DNA from: Carallia brachiata
Lineage: Eukaryota > Streptophyta > Magnoliopsida > Malpighiales > Rhizophoraceae
Assembly: GCA_021464245.1 (NCBI GenBank)
Contig: JADCRB010000035.1
Location: 2,166,469-2,230,468 of the forward strand
Direction of reading: 5' to 3'
Length of the DNA stretch: 64,000 nucleotides
Of this stretch, positions 49,881 to 64,000 are shown piece after piece (positions within the stretch are counted from its first letter, which is position 1; every line of letters starts with the position of its first letter). Under the pieces are notes generated by a model. That model saw nothing but the letters and a program-made list of their open reading frames with translations. It was not told where the DNA came from and did not search any database. The position numbers and the translations under genes are program-made.

Positions 49881-51859
49881 GAACCTTGAATAAATCGTCC
49901 TTTGTTCAAAAATTCATAATTAGATCAGGAGATCTGGTCAATATTTTTTTTTCCTTCTTTGAACCTGGTTCATATTTATTGAACATATAAAGATTGTTAC
50001 TTTCATATCATGTGAAGAAATCGTTGAATCTTAAAATTGAAATTGATGGGTTGAAGTTAGAGGATTAATATTTGGTTGTTAGTTGTGGCAAAGGAAGAAA
50101 TGAAAACCATGAGAGTTTTATTCAACGGTTGAAAGAGAAAGGGAAGAAAAAGATTTTTTCTTTTTTTTTTTTTTTTTGAGAAAGGGTCGTAGCCATGGTA
50201 AATATAGCAGAAAGAGACTTATAAAAATAAATTCAAACTTCTTCTTTTCACTTGAACATGCTTGAACATATTATTTGGTAATTAGTTGAGCATCACCAAC
50301 AAGTTAAGAAAAAGGTCATTTACTAGGAGTCCGTTTGTTTACTATAAAATAATTTGTTTTTGTGAAATATTTACAAGAGAAAATATTTGCAGTGAAAATA
50401 ATGATTCTCTCTTATCATTATTTGAAAGTACACTTTGTATTTTTTTCAAAAATAACTTCAACTCAGAAAAAAGAGAAGTTATTTTCTCTAAAAATTCAAA
50501 ATTTTCAAATTTTTCTCGAATTTTTGGTTATAAAATATTTTACGTGGAACAAATGTCGAAAAATAAGAAAAAAATTTTCCTATAAAATATTTTACGACAA
50601 ATAAACACACCCTAAGTGAAAAACAGGACCACACATGAAAGGCAATAATTAAAAAGTCCAAACTCAGTGAAAGATGGGGTTTAAGAGGAGAGATTGAACT
50701 CCCGCCTCCCCCGCTTCTGGCCAGGTGGCTAGCTGCATGGAAGGCAATAGTAGGACAGCGGAATGTTATTTTGCGTATTATGGCTGGCAGGCCGAAATCT
50801 GTGGGCCTTGATTGGAATCTTAGCTACATCCAAATGTGGAACGGTCCAGGACCCCTGGCCTTCGTTTTGTCATTACTAATGAGTCACGACTCCAGTCACG
50901 AAGAGCCTGATGGCCATGGCAGCACTTTGGCCACGCAGTCAAATTATCATTGTCAATTTGCAAGGCAATTTTATTGATGAGTATGATTATATGAATAAGT
51001 ATATGGAGATACATTAGATACAAATTAATTTAATAATATTTAATAATTTATTTAATTTTTAATTTTTTTAATTTAATAAATTTTTTATATCTAACAGTTT
51101 AAATTATTATATGCTTAATTGTACATATTACGTACCCAAATTAGTACGATAATGTTGGTCTCGTGATGGTTGAAAATACAACTGCAACTGTGCAAGAGAC
51201 TTTCACAAAATAATTAAAATTCAATTTTTAGGCTAGGAACTCTCAAATTTAATACTCAACTGTACGAGGATCCGAGTGGTCTTGTTAGAGAAAATAAAGT
51301 AAAGACAATAGTAAATAGATGTAAATAAACAATTAAAGGATATAAAACATTTAAGACATGTTAAACACTATTTTTAAGAATATTTTTTGTCTTTATTATC
51401 GAATTGATATAGTGCAGTAAGTTGTGGTGTCTATTCTTTCAAAATATAATAAACTTTCTCATTAACGTGTACTTCAAAAGTAGTTTTAAGGCTCATAAAG
51501 AAAAATAATGGTTATAATAGTGAATAAAGTGCAGGATAATGATAGTTAACGCATGTAACGACTAGCTCTTTAACAATTAAAACGGCTAATTTGACCGAAA
51601 TTTTTGAATGATCTCTAAAGTTGTGCTCGGGGGTGGATCGACCTTCTTATAGGGTCACATGGGTCCGCTCATATCGGGTTTGAAATTGGATTGCGCGAGT
51701 TCTCTTATAAGCCTTTTGTTTTATAAAATATAAGAAATATATTGGTTTATAAATAAGTCATACTTAACTTCTCTTTTCGATGTAAGATTCTAGTTTCTTT
51801 AAAATTCTTATTAGTAATACTTAATTTCTCTTTCTTACATAGGATTTAAGTATTTTAAA

Positions 51860-52191
51860 GGGTTAATATAAATAAATATCATCAACTTTACTTAACATAA
51901 CAAATCTAGTACCGATTTTAAAAGTAACAAATCTAACACAAATTCTATCTAAAGTAACAAATCTAGCATACTGTGAAATTTATTGAATCAAATTTATCTG
52001 TTTTGATAATGTGATACTAACTTATATGATTATCATGTTATCGAAATAGATATATTTTTATAAATCTATCATCGAAACTGACAGATTTTATTTATATAAA
52101 ATTATTGTGTGCTAAATTTGTTAGTTTAGGTAAAGTTTGTGTTAAATTTGTTATTTTAAATAAAGTTAGTGATATTTTTGTATATTAATCC
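51860..52191 (+). mobile_element. Mutator-type MITE, copy B, with 9-bp target duplication
   Basis: Ends GGGTTAATATA and TATATTAATCC are inverted repeats, and the flanks carry TATTTTAAA (51851-51859 and 52192-52200). The inside holds foldback AGTAACAAATCTAACACAAA-like units. It is homologous to 10678-11038 in the other orientation. No protein is encoded. Confidence 0.8.
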
Positions 52192-52201
52192 TATTTTAAA
52201 A

Positions 52202-53334
52202 TACACTCTTATTTTCCAACAAGTCTTTATCAATTGGCAGTTTTTTAGGAGAAATATCTTTCCACAAAGTTCTTAACATAATTTTCACTGTTGCAACTAT
52301 CACTTATTTTATAAACATACACAAATTTTAGATTAATTGTGAGTGGTTAAGTTCTAGGATAATGTTAGTATATCATTCCAACTGTACAAGTATGCAGCCA
52401 ATCAGCTTTGATAAGATTACAGTAATTTCTAAATGTAACTTGATTGCTTAGCTTAGCCCGTGTCACTGACTAGTTTTCTTTCTTCTTCTTTTTTTGTTTT
52501 ATTTATTTATTTATTGGATAAAAAAGAAAGTAAACTACACAGTCAATCATATGCCGCTCATATAGTTTCCCACAACCTGAAAAAAAAAAAAAAAGCAGCG
52601 CGTGAGCCCATAAGAACTTTCACTTTCAGTTTTTGAAGCTGAGACGTGTCACTTTCAGCAATACCAAATGCTTTGTGCGGCATTACCATACAAAATTTTG
52701 ATTTTGTAAATTTCTAAGCACGTTTTCTATTGGTCAAAGAATCGGCGCATGTTATCTAGCTTATCATCTTTACGAAACCAAACAACTGTTCACCATTTAA
52801 AACTGCCGAGGTGACCCAAAAAATATATTTTCAGTGATTTTTTTTTGTTAAATAAAAGACTATAAAATGAGATTAGAATTATTAAAACTTGAATATAAAA
52901 TTAAGAAATTTTAATAAAATGTTCCTAAGTATTTGTATTAAAAACATGAAGCTCAGTGATTGTAAGATTGATAAGACACTATTGAGGGTTGACAAATTAT
53001 TTGAATTTTTTTCGATGGCAAGCAGAGCCAATTAAAGCCCATTTGAAGCCGTTCATAGGGCCAATAGTAAAAGCAGACCATTTGGTTTTACGAATGGCGT
53101 CATGGAGTTGAAGATATTAACCAGTATCAAAACTTATGTTTCTTATCGACCCATTAATTGAAGCATGGACTCCAGCCCATTAGTGTTTACTTTTTGAAAG
53201 ACGTGTTCATACCTAGAGTTGGAGCAGTACTTTTAAGGCTCATCGAAATTGCCCTAGCGTTGGGCTGACTGCTTAAAGTTTTCACGTTGGGCAGCGCTCT
53301 TAATGTTTTCAAATTTAGTGCCTTAACTCTTATA
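52202..53334. other. AT-rich spacer
   Basis: Nothing beyond simple A/T and CT tracts is seen. An A run at 52580-52594 shows no flanking duplication. Confidence 0.5.
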
Positions 53335-53810
53335 TTGTGTTTAGGAAGGGGAAAAAGGGAGGGGAGGAGAGGAAATTGAAGAATTAAAGTAAATTGTTAT
53401 ATTTGAAAAATGTTTGAAAAGTGAGAGAGAAAAATTTAATTTCTCAAATCTTCCCTTCGCCACCAAAACCAATCCTCTCAAAAATGGGAGGAAAGTTGTT
53501 AGTCCCTACTAAATTTATTAAATGACTCAATTATCTCTCACATAATTTAAAAATTACAATTTTACCTAAACAAAATCTTTAAATAGAATTTATTATGGAG
53601 GATAAAATTGTTATTCTAATACATTTTATATTCATCTCCCCTACTTTCCATTTTTTCCAAATAAAAGAGTTTATAGTTTTCTTCCCTCTCATCACCTCTT
53701 CCCAAATATAAGAGAGGATAAAAAATATTTCTCTCCTCTAATGATCTCCTCCTCCACTTTTCTCTCCTTCAATTTTCTTTCCCTCAAGAATTTTTCCACA
53801 CACAGTGTTA
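53335..53810. mobile_element. Probable foldback/hAT-like MITE
   Basis: The left end (GTGTTTAGGAAGGGG, then GGAGGAGAGGAAATTGAAG) and the right end (CTTCAATTTTCTTTCCCTC, then CACACACAGTGTTA) are approximate inverted repeats of purine- and pyrimidine-rich DNA. Exact termini and the target duplication are unclear. Confidence 0.4.
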
Positions 53811-53977
53811 GGTTGGGAGTTTGAAGTTTAGATTTGATGTTTACTTTCTCCCTCTCAAACTTAGTGTTTACTCACTTATTCTTGTTATTGTTGGGCCATT
53901 AGTTCTAATGAACTAAAAGAAAAGGATAAAGGTACAATAGTTACTACAATGGTTAGACACTTACCCCCTCTCCTTAA

Positions 53978-55713
53978 TGGGTTAAGTATTTTTTTGGGTC
54001 ACTAATTTTAAAAAAATCTCAAAATGAGTCAGTAACAAAAAAAAATTCTTATTCAGGTCAACATCGTTAAAAAAGCATGCGAGTAGGTCACAATCTCAAA
54101 TTTCATCAAATCTCCTATTAATTGCTGACGCGATGCCTACGTGGAACCATAACATGGCATACTGGGTCATGACAGGTCACATTCCTTCGATGATGGGAAT
54201 ATCACTTATCCAAGTAGGAATTTGGTGATGACATGGCACTTACATTTGTGTTATTAACATTTTTACTCCCAATTTTTTTTCTCTCTAGTCTGCCTCTCTC
54301 TTTCTCTCTCTCTCTCTCATCGCCACTGTGTTTTTGGTGAACCTCAATTATCCATTAAACAATCAAATTAGTCACAATATCATAGTCCAAGTCGATGACT
54401 TATTAAAGATTGCCCCTTCACATTCCAAGTCTTGACAAAAAAAGAATAATTTGATTTCCAGTTTAAATAAAAAATTGATAAATCTAAATTTCATGTCAAT
54501 AAAAGATATCTCAAAGAAATTCCAAAACTTTTTGCATTTTTTTCCTCTCCTCCTTTATCCCTGCAGCCTCATACCATACACAATAAGCGCTCTCTCTCTC
54601 TCTCTCTCTCTCTCTCACGCACATGCATATGCAGTGCGTGGGAAAGTGTTAAAAAGTCATTTTAGGATTTGTTTGCTCTATCATCCTAACTAAAAATATT
54701 GACCAAATTGAACAATCTCGTGATTGGTGGAAGAGGAGCTGTAATTCAAGAATTTGGAATCAATTCAAGAAATTTCAAGTTCGGTTTCTATTGATCTATT
54801 TTTAATTTTAAAATCTTTAATAATTTTTTATAATTTTCTTTAAGAGTTTAATTAATTACTTCTTCGTTGGCTTATTCGTTCTTTTTATAAAAAAAAAATT
54901 AAATTGGGGAATAAACTGATTGGAAAATGATATTGAGGGAGAAAAACAAAATAATTGGTGAAGTATCATTATCAATGTTCATGCGCAACAATGTCGCTAC
55001 CTTGATGTCGCCAAATTCGATTGCAATAGGTGCCTACCAAAAATTGTGGCGATTACCATCAGCGTTCAGGGGCACTTCGAAGCAATGGTGGTTACTATTT
55101 TTCTCGATTTATTAGAAGTGGAGTCTTTTTCTTGTTCTAGACCTTGGCTTTTTGGTGTCCTGGTGGTCGAAAAGGTCGTTCTGGAACGAGTTACTGATGG
55201 ATTTCTTAGTAGTGATGGTGGGTTCTGCGACGGTGGGTGGATAAGAGAATGAGGGGAAAAGGAGCTGATATTGGATACAGTGTTATTGGGCTCATCTTCT
55301 TATTAGTTGGTGGTAAAGAGTTCTTTTTTGTCTGGCCTTTGGGATTTTTTTTTTTTTTGGTCACCGTCGATTGGTGTGAGAGGGAGGCAATGAGATAAAG
55401 TGGAGGAAAGAGAAAATTTTGGGAGAAAAGAATGTTAATGACCCAAGTATAATTGTCATGTCATCACCAGGTTCTTACGTGGATAAGTGATATTCCACGT
55501 CATCTTATGAATGTGACTTGTCATGGCCCGGTACACCATGTCATGGTTCCACATAGGTACCACGTAAGTGATTAACAGGAGACTTAATGAAATTCGAGAT
55601 TGTGACCTACTCACATACTTTTTTTAACAATGCTAACCTGAATAGGAATTTTTTTGGTTATGACTCATTTCGAGATTTTATTAAAATTAGTGGGCCAAAA
55701 AAGTACTTAACCC
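53978..55713. mobile_element. Non-autonomous Mutator-like element with ~290-bp inverted repeats
   Basis: The first ~290 bases (53979-54270) are repeated inverted at 55430-55713. Examples are GGGTTAAGTATTTTTTTGGG against CCAAAAAAGTACTTAACCC, and matching blocks around GACATGGCA and GGATAAGTGATATTCC. A perfect 9-base duplication TCTCCTTAA flanks it (53969-53977 and 55714-55722), as for Mutator elements. No transposase is present. The ~1.1-kb interior has CT runs (54297-54320 and 54590-54618), a 62-codon frame (54927-55115) and a T run followed by GGTCACC (about 55346-55360). It may hold captured host sequence, but I recognise no source gene. Confidence 0.85.
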
Positions 55714-55722
55714 TCTCCTTAA

Positions 55723-56839
55723 CACTAAGAGTTACAAGAAAAAGATATAACTGTTAATATTTTTGGGCTTTGTTGTGCCATAGCTTGATTTTTTTAATAG
55801 GGTATTTGATTTTATTTTTCACTCTATTCATTACTATTCAATCGTGAAAAATAGTACATGTTATATTGGTAAATTTTTTTTTTAATTTTAATTTTGTGGA
55901 GGCATTACGCCTCTATTAAAACAAAACAAAACTAGTTAGGGTTCAAGGTTGGGTTAAACAGAAATTTATAAAACAAAACAAATTAGGGTTATTGAGCCCC
56001 TACAAGGTCCTAATGAATAAACGAAGATAAACTAACAAGGGTTGCCTAAAGACTTGCAATTCACCCTGAAGTGAACAAATGAAATTGCTAGCCAAGAAAA
56101 ATTCTTTGGGGGCAGGTTAGGGGCACTCTTCACTATATGGCTTCTGATGTTGGTTGGGAGTCAACTTCTCACAAAAACTTTGAAAAGCCAAATTGTCAAG
56201 CTCTTTGTAACCCAGAATCACACCCTATTGTTGGCCTACAAAAATTGTGCAGAAGCTAATATTCCTGACAAAACCCCCAATTCACATAGCTTTGTGATCA
56301 CGTAGGGGACGCTTTTTGCTCCAACTATTTCATGATTGTCTAAGGATACCTTAATAGGATAAAGAACCCAATTATCATTAGAGTAACACTAGATAGTTTT
56401 ACATAAATAGCAACAAGTTATTACGTAGTATCATCCAATGATATCAGAAAATTTTTTATTTTTACTTTTTCATAAATTCAATCGTCCAATAACTCATTTT
56501 ACTTTGTAACTATTTTAAAATTACCTAAATAAAATTATCCAATTTTTTTCTTATCAGTGCCATGATGTGGAAGATTTAGTAGGTCTTGGATGCCTTTTAT
56601 TAGGGGTAAATTACATTTGACATACTATAGTATACTTTTAATACAACTTATATACGATATATCAAGAATTTACTTAAAACATACTAAATTAATGTTTTGT
56701 TACAAAAACCATACTTTATTAAATGACCATTAAAAAAAAGTTGAATTTTATTACAAAAATGCCATTATAATGATCTAAAGGAACCAAAATGCCCTCATAA
56801 CATAAAATTGCTACAGCCATTGTTGTCCAAAAATCCAAA
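55723..56839. other. Spacer beside the FAR1-like pseudogene
   Basis: No gene is seen. About 50 bases at 55938-55990 (GGTTGGGTTAAACAGAA and ATTTATAAAACAAA) recur at 60532-60582 in the same orientation. GGGGTAAATTACATTTGACA at about 56605 resembles a common plant MITE end. Confidence 0.45.
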
Positions 56840-58800
56840 TAACACAAACTAAAATCTTTCAAACTCATCGAAACTAAATGAATCATATATTGCATCTATG
56901 AGGGCTTCTCTCACAAGCTCGAAATACTTGTGGTTTCTGAGCTTCATAAGCAATTTGCAAAGAATGTGCCAGATACACCACTGATATTTACTTTCGGGAA
57001 TAACTGCCTTGATGGCTTTCCGAATTGTACCACATTGGTCACTTATGATTGCTTCTGCTTCTTTCCCTCCCATACATCTCAACTGAGTTTCAAAAGGCCA
57101 AACAAAAGTTTTATCTTGACATTATTTAAAAGAGACCATCCAAGCAATATTGATTGGTCATGGTGATTCACTCCAATGAACAGAGGATAAGACATATCAT
57201 ATTTGTTCACTAAATAGGTAGTATCAAAAGTAATCACATCACTAAACTCATCATATGCTACTCTACATCTTCTATCTCCCCAGAACACATGCTTTAAAAC
57301 CCTTCCTTATCTGGCTTAATGAAATAAACAAACTCTCAACGCGCATTTTGCATTCTAGCAAACAACTATGATTGCCTCCACATTACCCCCGACCAAATTT
57401 AACTTCCGAATCTTATTCACATAATTTCCCAATCAACACCCAAGTAGCTAATCTCTTTAAGACCGCTACTTGAATTACCATGGACTTAACATTATAGCTT
57501 CGTCTAATACTAGCTACATTATTAGCTTCTAACTGCCTCTATATATGGACAACAATAACTCGATGTTGCCTTATAAATCAGCTTTTTCACGATTCAATTT
57601 GTGATTATGCTCTAACTCAAGGCCTAGAATAACCTAAACCCCTACTGTTTTTGAACAACAAACCGGAGCCTTGTAGTCAGTTCTTTTGCTGGCCCTTTGT
57701 ATAGAATGTTACAACCATTTCCCTTGTGCACTTGGCCTTTACTGCATATAGTTTGTCACTTATTGATGGGAATCAAGGCAGTAACAACACAAACATTCAT
57801 GATGTTTTAGGGGTGGTCCAATCACAAGAGCTAAAGTTAAGAGGATGCACCAAGCTATACAATGGCTGATTGAAGCTAGTTAGGCCAAAACACAAGGGAT
57901 TCCATTCATACAAGAAGAACAAGGTCTAGTTAACTTAATTCAAGCCTAAAATTGAGGATACAAGGCCATTTGCAGCAAGATCATCAATATGAACGTCCAT
58001 TTTATGTTATTTAGGGTTTAGTTTTGTGCCACCATTCTGTTTAAGGTTGGCTGAACTTAATTTGGGAGGATTTGTTTTGTTTCCTTTAGTTTAGTTAATT
58101 TACACCAAATGAGGATTAGAGCTATACTTTCGTTAAGTTCAATCCTTATTTAGTAAGTTTTTTAAGTGTATTCTATTCTGTTTAGGGTTTCTAAAAGACT
58201 ATAAATATCTTGTTAAAGCCCTAGAACTAGCAGACATTGTTAAAGAATTATTGAAAGAAATAAACTATCCTACTTGGTTCTTTTGAGAACTTTGTGATTT
58301 CAGTCTTGTGGTAAACAAACCAAGCTTATCATTCACATCTCAAATTGTTCTTGAGAATGATTTCTACCATATCATCTTATTATAATCTTAGTTCATATCT
58401 CTTCATAAATATCGGGTCTTGGTTCCGCCTATAACTTTGGTTCTTATCTCCATTATAGACAACGAGTTTTGGTTCTCTTTGTTGAATCTGATTTAACTTT
58501 CTTGGGGTTGTTATCAATATATTGGTGTTGGGTTTTACCTCTCTAAGTGTGGTTTTCATCACTTATGCTTACCTGTATAATCATCTTTCCTAACATCCCT
58601 TTTAGTGATTCCAAATCCTTGAGCTTTTGCATATTTCCTATAGAACTCAAGCAACTCCTCCATGATATCAAATGTCATCCCACAACTAGTTCCTCAACAA
58701 CAACACTCTTATCTCCAATTCCTTTTACAAGTATTACTGCCTACTCCTTGCCATTAGTACCTTTTGCCTGGACACCTAACTCCATTATGCCTTTTTAAAC
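56840..58800 (-). pseudogene. FAR1/FHY3-like or MULE transposase pseudogene, split by a solo LTR
   Basis: The minus strand shows, in order: a FAR1-type DNA-binding start (FDIMEELLEFYRKYAKAQGF then GITKRDVRK, 58700-58590); a zinc-ligand part (KCTREMVVTFYTKGQ, about 57740); a linker (EANNVASIRRSYNVKSMV then LVGGNVEAI, 57570-57380); and the MULE transposase core (HVFWGDRRCRVAYDEFSDV then ITFDTTYLVNKY, GVNHHDQSILLG, then GGKEAEAIISDQCGTIRKAI and KYQWCIWHIL, 57290-56900). The DTTY, DQ and WHI landmarks are those of the FAR1/Jittery group. Intact FAR1 proteins are nuclear DNA-binding regulators derived from such transposases. Here several frameshifts, in-frame stops and the 798-base LTR insertion show it is dead. 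Whether the parent was a host FRS gene or a mobile MULE is open; no terminal repeats were found. The ends given are those of recognisable similarity. Confidence 0.8.
57764..58561 (+). mobile_element. Solo LTR of a Ty3-gypsy element with 5-bp target duplication
   Basis: The insert starts TGATGGG and ends TTTTCATCA, so the ends form the inverted pair TGATG/CATCA. CTTAT flanks both sides (57759-57763 and 58562-58566). Inside, 57815-57949 encodes the typical C-terminal tail of plant gypsy polyproteins (GPITRAKVKRMHQAIQWLIE to GLVNLIQA stop, one in-frame TAG). The matching target duplication indicates a full LTR whose start overlaps the end of pol, left after recombination between two LTRs. It splits the FAR1-like pseudogene. 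Confidence 0.75.
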
Positions 58801-59115
58801 TGCAAAATTAGTGATTATTATTTGTGTGCCACAGCATTCGACCATCAGAAAGATAAAAAAAAAAAAAAAAAAACATAAACAATCATCTTTAAACTTAAGC
58901 TAAAGCTCATGATCACGGAATTCTACACCTGTTAGCATAGATTATTTTCTATTTCATACTCATTCTTCAAATTCTTTTCCTATCAATTTTTTGGACTTCA
59001 TACACAATATGTCCCTGTTATCTCCTATACATTGATGTAAATTATTTACCTACCACATTTATGAAGAGCACATTAAAACTTTCAAGTTTTACAAAAATAA
59101 GTTATTTGTTAGAAC

Positions 59116-59767
59116 TAATGTTAAAAGAACCGGACCGGACCGGCCGGTTCAACCAGAAAAATCGGGAACCAGTCCTAGGTCCGGTCCGATTCAAGCCTAA
59201 AAATGGAATTCAGACCGAATCGGAAAAAACCGGTCAAAAACCGGAAAAACCGATCAAAAACTGAAAAAACCGGCAAAAAACTGAACTGGTTGAACCGGTT
59301 CAATTTAAACCAAAAAATTTTAAATTATAATTTGACCCAAAACTTTATCTAAATTATAATTAAGACTCTAATTTTAACTAAAAATTTTAATTTAGTCTTC
59401 AATTGATTAAAATTTTCAATTTAATCTTTAAAATTTAAAAATTAATATTAAATCACTATTTATAAATATTATTTTTTCAATTAATTTTTATAAATTATAT
59501 TTTGTTAAATATACTAATTGTAATATCTTAATGTATGTAAATATTAATATAATTCTTAAAAAACACTTTATTTTAAATATTTATTATCATTCTTATATAA
59601 TATAACATTTTATATAATTATATAAACTATATAAAAATTTAATTTTTATATATTTAATATTAAATACCAGTTTTACCGGTTTAACTGCTGTTTTACCGGT
59701 CGAATCGATTGAACCTTAAATCTCTCAGATTTCCGGTTCAATGATCGGTTCGGTTCTAATAATCTTA
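59116..59767. mobile_element. CCGGTT-rich non-autonomous element, short copy
   Basis: The left end (TAATGTTAAAAGAACCGGACC) and right end (GGTTCGGTTCTAATAATCTTA) are inverted repeats. Near-identical GTTAGAAM octamers flank it (59108-59115 and 59768-59775, 7 of 8 matching). The left arm has many ACCGG, CCGGTC and ACCGGTTCAA units; the core is AT-rich. It is related to 28815-29950 and encodes nothing. Confidence 0.65.
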
Positions 59768-59775
59768 GTTAGAAA

Positions 59776-61006
59776 ATACAAGTTATCATATTTGCCAGCT
59801 TCAGCATTTTACTTGCCACACTGACTATACCTCCGTTTCCTTTCTATCAATCTAGGAATTACTTGTTTTATTTCAATGTTCTCTAAATCTTCACAGTATT
59901 GAACCCACAAGATCAATCGACCTGGATGCAGATGAAGATAGAAACAAGATTGTAATATCAAAATTACCTGACTCACAAATGCTGCCGCTCTGACACCTCA
60001 ATGGCTCCGCAACTATCTGATTCAAGTATTCCTTATCTTCTTGGAGCACATCCCAACCTTATTGCACTCTTCACTACCCTCTACCAAATCTCATTGCCCT
60101 AATCCCATATTGATCGTGGCAACCAATTCTTGGCATTTTGGGGGGAAGAATTCCCTCGAGTCCTGAGCAATTTGCTTCTATTTCCCGCTTTCAGTCGCGC
60201 CCAATTTTCCTACTCCTTTTTTGCTTTTCTTTTCTTTCACCATCGTTATTCCATTATATCAGTTGAATTAATTAATTATTAACCGATTTTTATTCCACGT
60301 CAACCTGTGCATCTGCATTTTCGACTGACCGTGTCCCGCCACCATTTTGTAAATATTTCATGTCATTGGATCGTTTAAACGTAACCAATCCTAGGGTTTT
60401 TTTTTTTTTTTGTGCAAGACTATAAGGGATAGTTTTGGTTGAAAAATGAAAAAAAAATCAAGAGTAGAATAAAGATTATTAAAAGAAGATGATTCCCGGC
60501 CGAATTTTATTTTTGAATAAATTTATGTTTTAGGTTCGAGGTTGGGTTAAACAGAATTTATAAAACAAACAAAGCTGGGTTATAAATCATGTTCTTTCAA
60601 ACATACCCTAAGTTATATTCCAAAAAGAAACGTGCAATTTATTCACATAAGCTATGTAATTTTCTTAAAAATTGTAAGGTCACATGGTTCCATAATTTTG
60701 ATAAAAAAATTTAAATATATTACGTCATTTTAATTAAATTCCACTAATAAAATTAACAAAATTTTAAGAAAGGTCCAAAATTGGAGTGCAAAATTAATAG
60801 TTTGTAGAAGAGTATATATTTTAATTTTTTAACCTTTTTTTTAGGCGAAAAAATTGTATTTTTTAACCTTTTTTTAAAGCAAAAATGTATTTTATTTAAC
60901 CATAATATGCCATAAACCCACGGAACCGAAGGCAATGTTCTCGTCTTTCTTCCAATAATTGTCTAGCGCCATCGCCGCTCGCAGGGCACCGACCGACCGC
61001 TCGAGA
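59776..61006. other. Upstream region of OTC, with an unidentified gene-like patch
   Basis: The segment 59880-60350 has less biased composition than the spacers and open stretches on both strands, but I recognise no protein. On the minus strand a CAG|GTAATT near 59966 could be a splice donor. The rest to 61006 is AT-rich, with the direct-repeat copy at 60532-60582. The OTC promoter must lie in the last few hundred bases; no clear TATA box was identified. Confidence 0.4.

Positions 61007-64000
<2,994 letters not shown>

Larger units (their letters stand above)
46641..51850. other. AT-rich spacer with two tiny poly(A) insertion scars
   Basis: No gene is supported. Open frames here (for example 48626-48931 and 50286-50604) have low-complexity translations and no motifs. 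A G-rich run lies near 47260-47283. A less AT-rich patch is at 50690-50960. The scars at 48602-48623 and 49860-49880 are listed separately. Confidence 0.5.

Noticed and set aside
50135..50186. Another poly(A) insertion scar (GAGAAAGGG repeats around a T run)
   Set aside because: The homopolymer lies at the wrong end relative to the duplication for target-primed insertion, and the region is simple purine/pyrimidine DNA.

Overview
The window is nuclear DNA of a flowering plant, almost certainly a core eudicot. Genes have introns with GT/AG borders, the gene families are plant-specific, the intergenic DNA is AT-rich, and the spacers are full of plant-type transposable elements. The protein sequences look like those of a woody dicot (Citrus was my first thought), but I cannot fix the species from sequence alone.

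Four host genes can be supported. (1) A KELP-type transcriptional coactivator (5396-8094, +) has a fourth exon that adds a complete copia-type Gag domain and a CCHC zinc knuckle in frame. (2) A single-exon MYC-type bHLH factor, bHLH13/JAM2-like (14830-16710, -), belongs to jasmonate signalling. (3) An intronless AP2/ERF factor of the DREB class (45822-46379, +). (4) The first four exons of plastid ornithine carbamoyltransferase (61007 onward, +), whose last exon lies beyond the window. These genes do not form a functional cluster.

The rest is spacer and mobile DNA. The main elements are: a 5-kb non-autonomous LTR element (30055-35043, - orientation) with a decayed gag, part of which is inverted; two 5'-truncated non-LTR retrotransposons with RNase H domains (25419-25914, -; 40486-42296, +), each with target-site duplications; a 1-kb polyadenylated retroposon (42369-43335); a 1.7-kb Mutator-type element with ~290-bp terminal inverted repeats (53978-55713); two copies of a small Mutator-type MITE (10678-11038 and 51860-52191), each with a 9-bp target duplication; and a FAR1/MULE-transposase-like pseudogene (56840-58800, -) split by a solo LTR (57764-58561).

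The most interesting item is the KELP-Gag fusion. The intron-3 splice donor overlaps an in-frame TAG. Retaining that intron would give an ordinary 170-residue KELP, while splicing gives a 487-residue fusion. The same gene carries a fragment of plastid 23S rRNA in intron 2. Other points are two or three tiny insertion scars (poly(A) plus a few bases between perfect target duplications) and a CG-rich island near 21 kb that I cannot explain.
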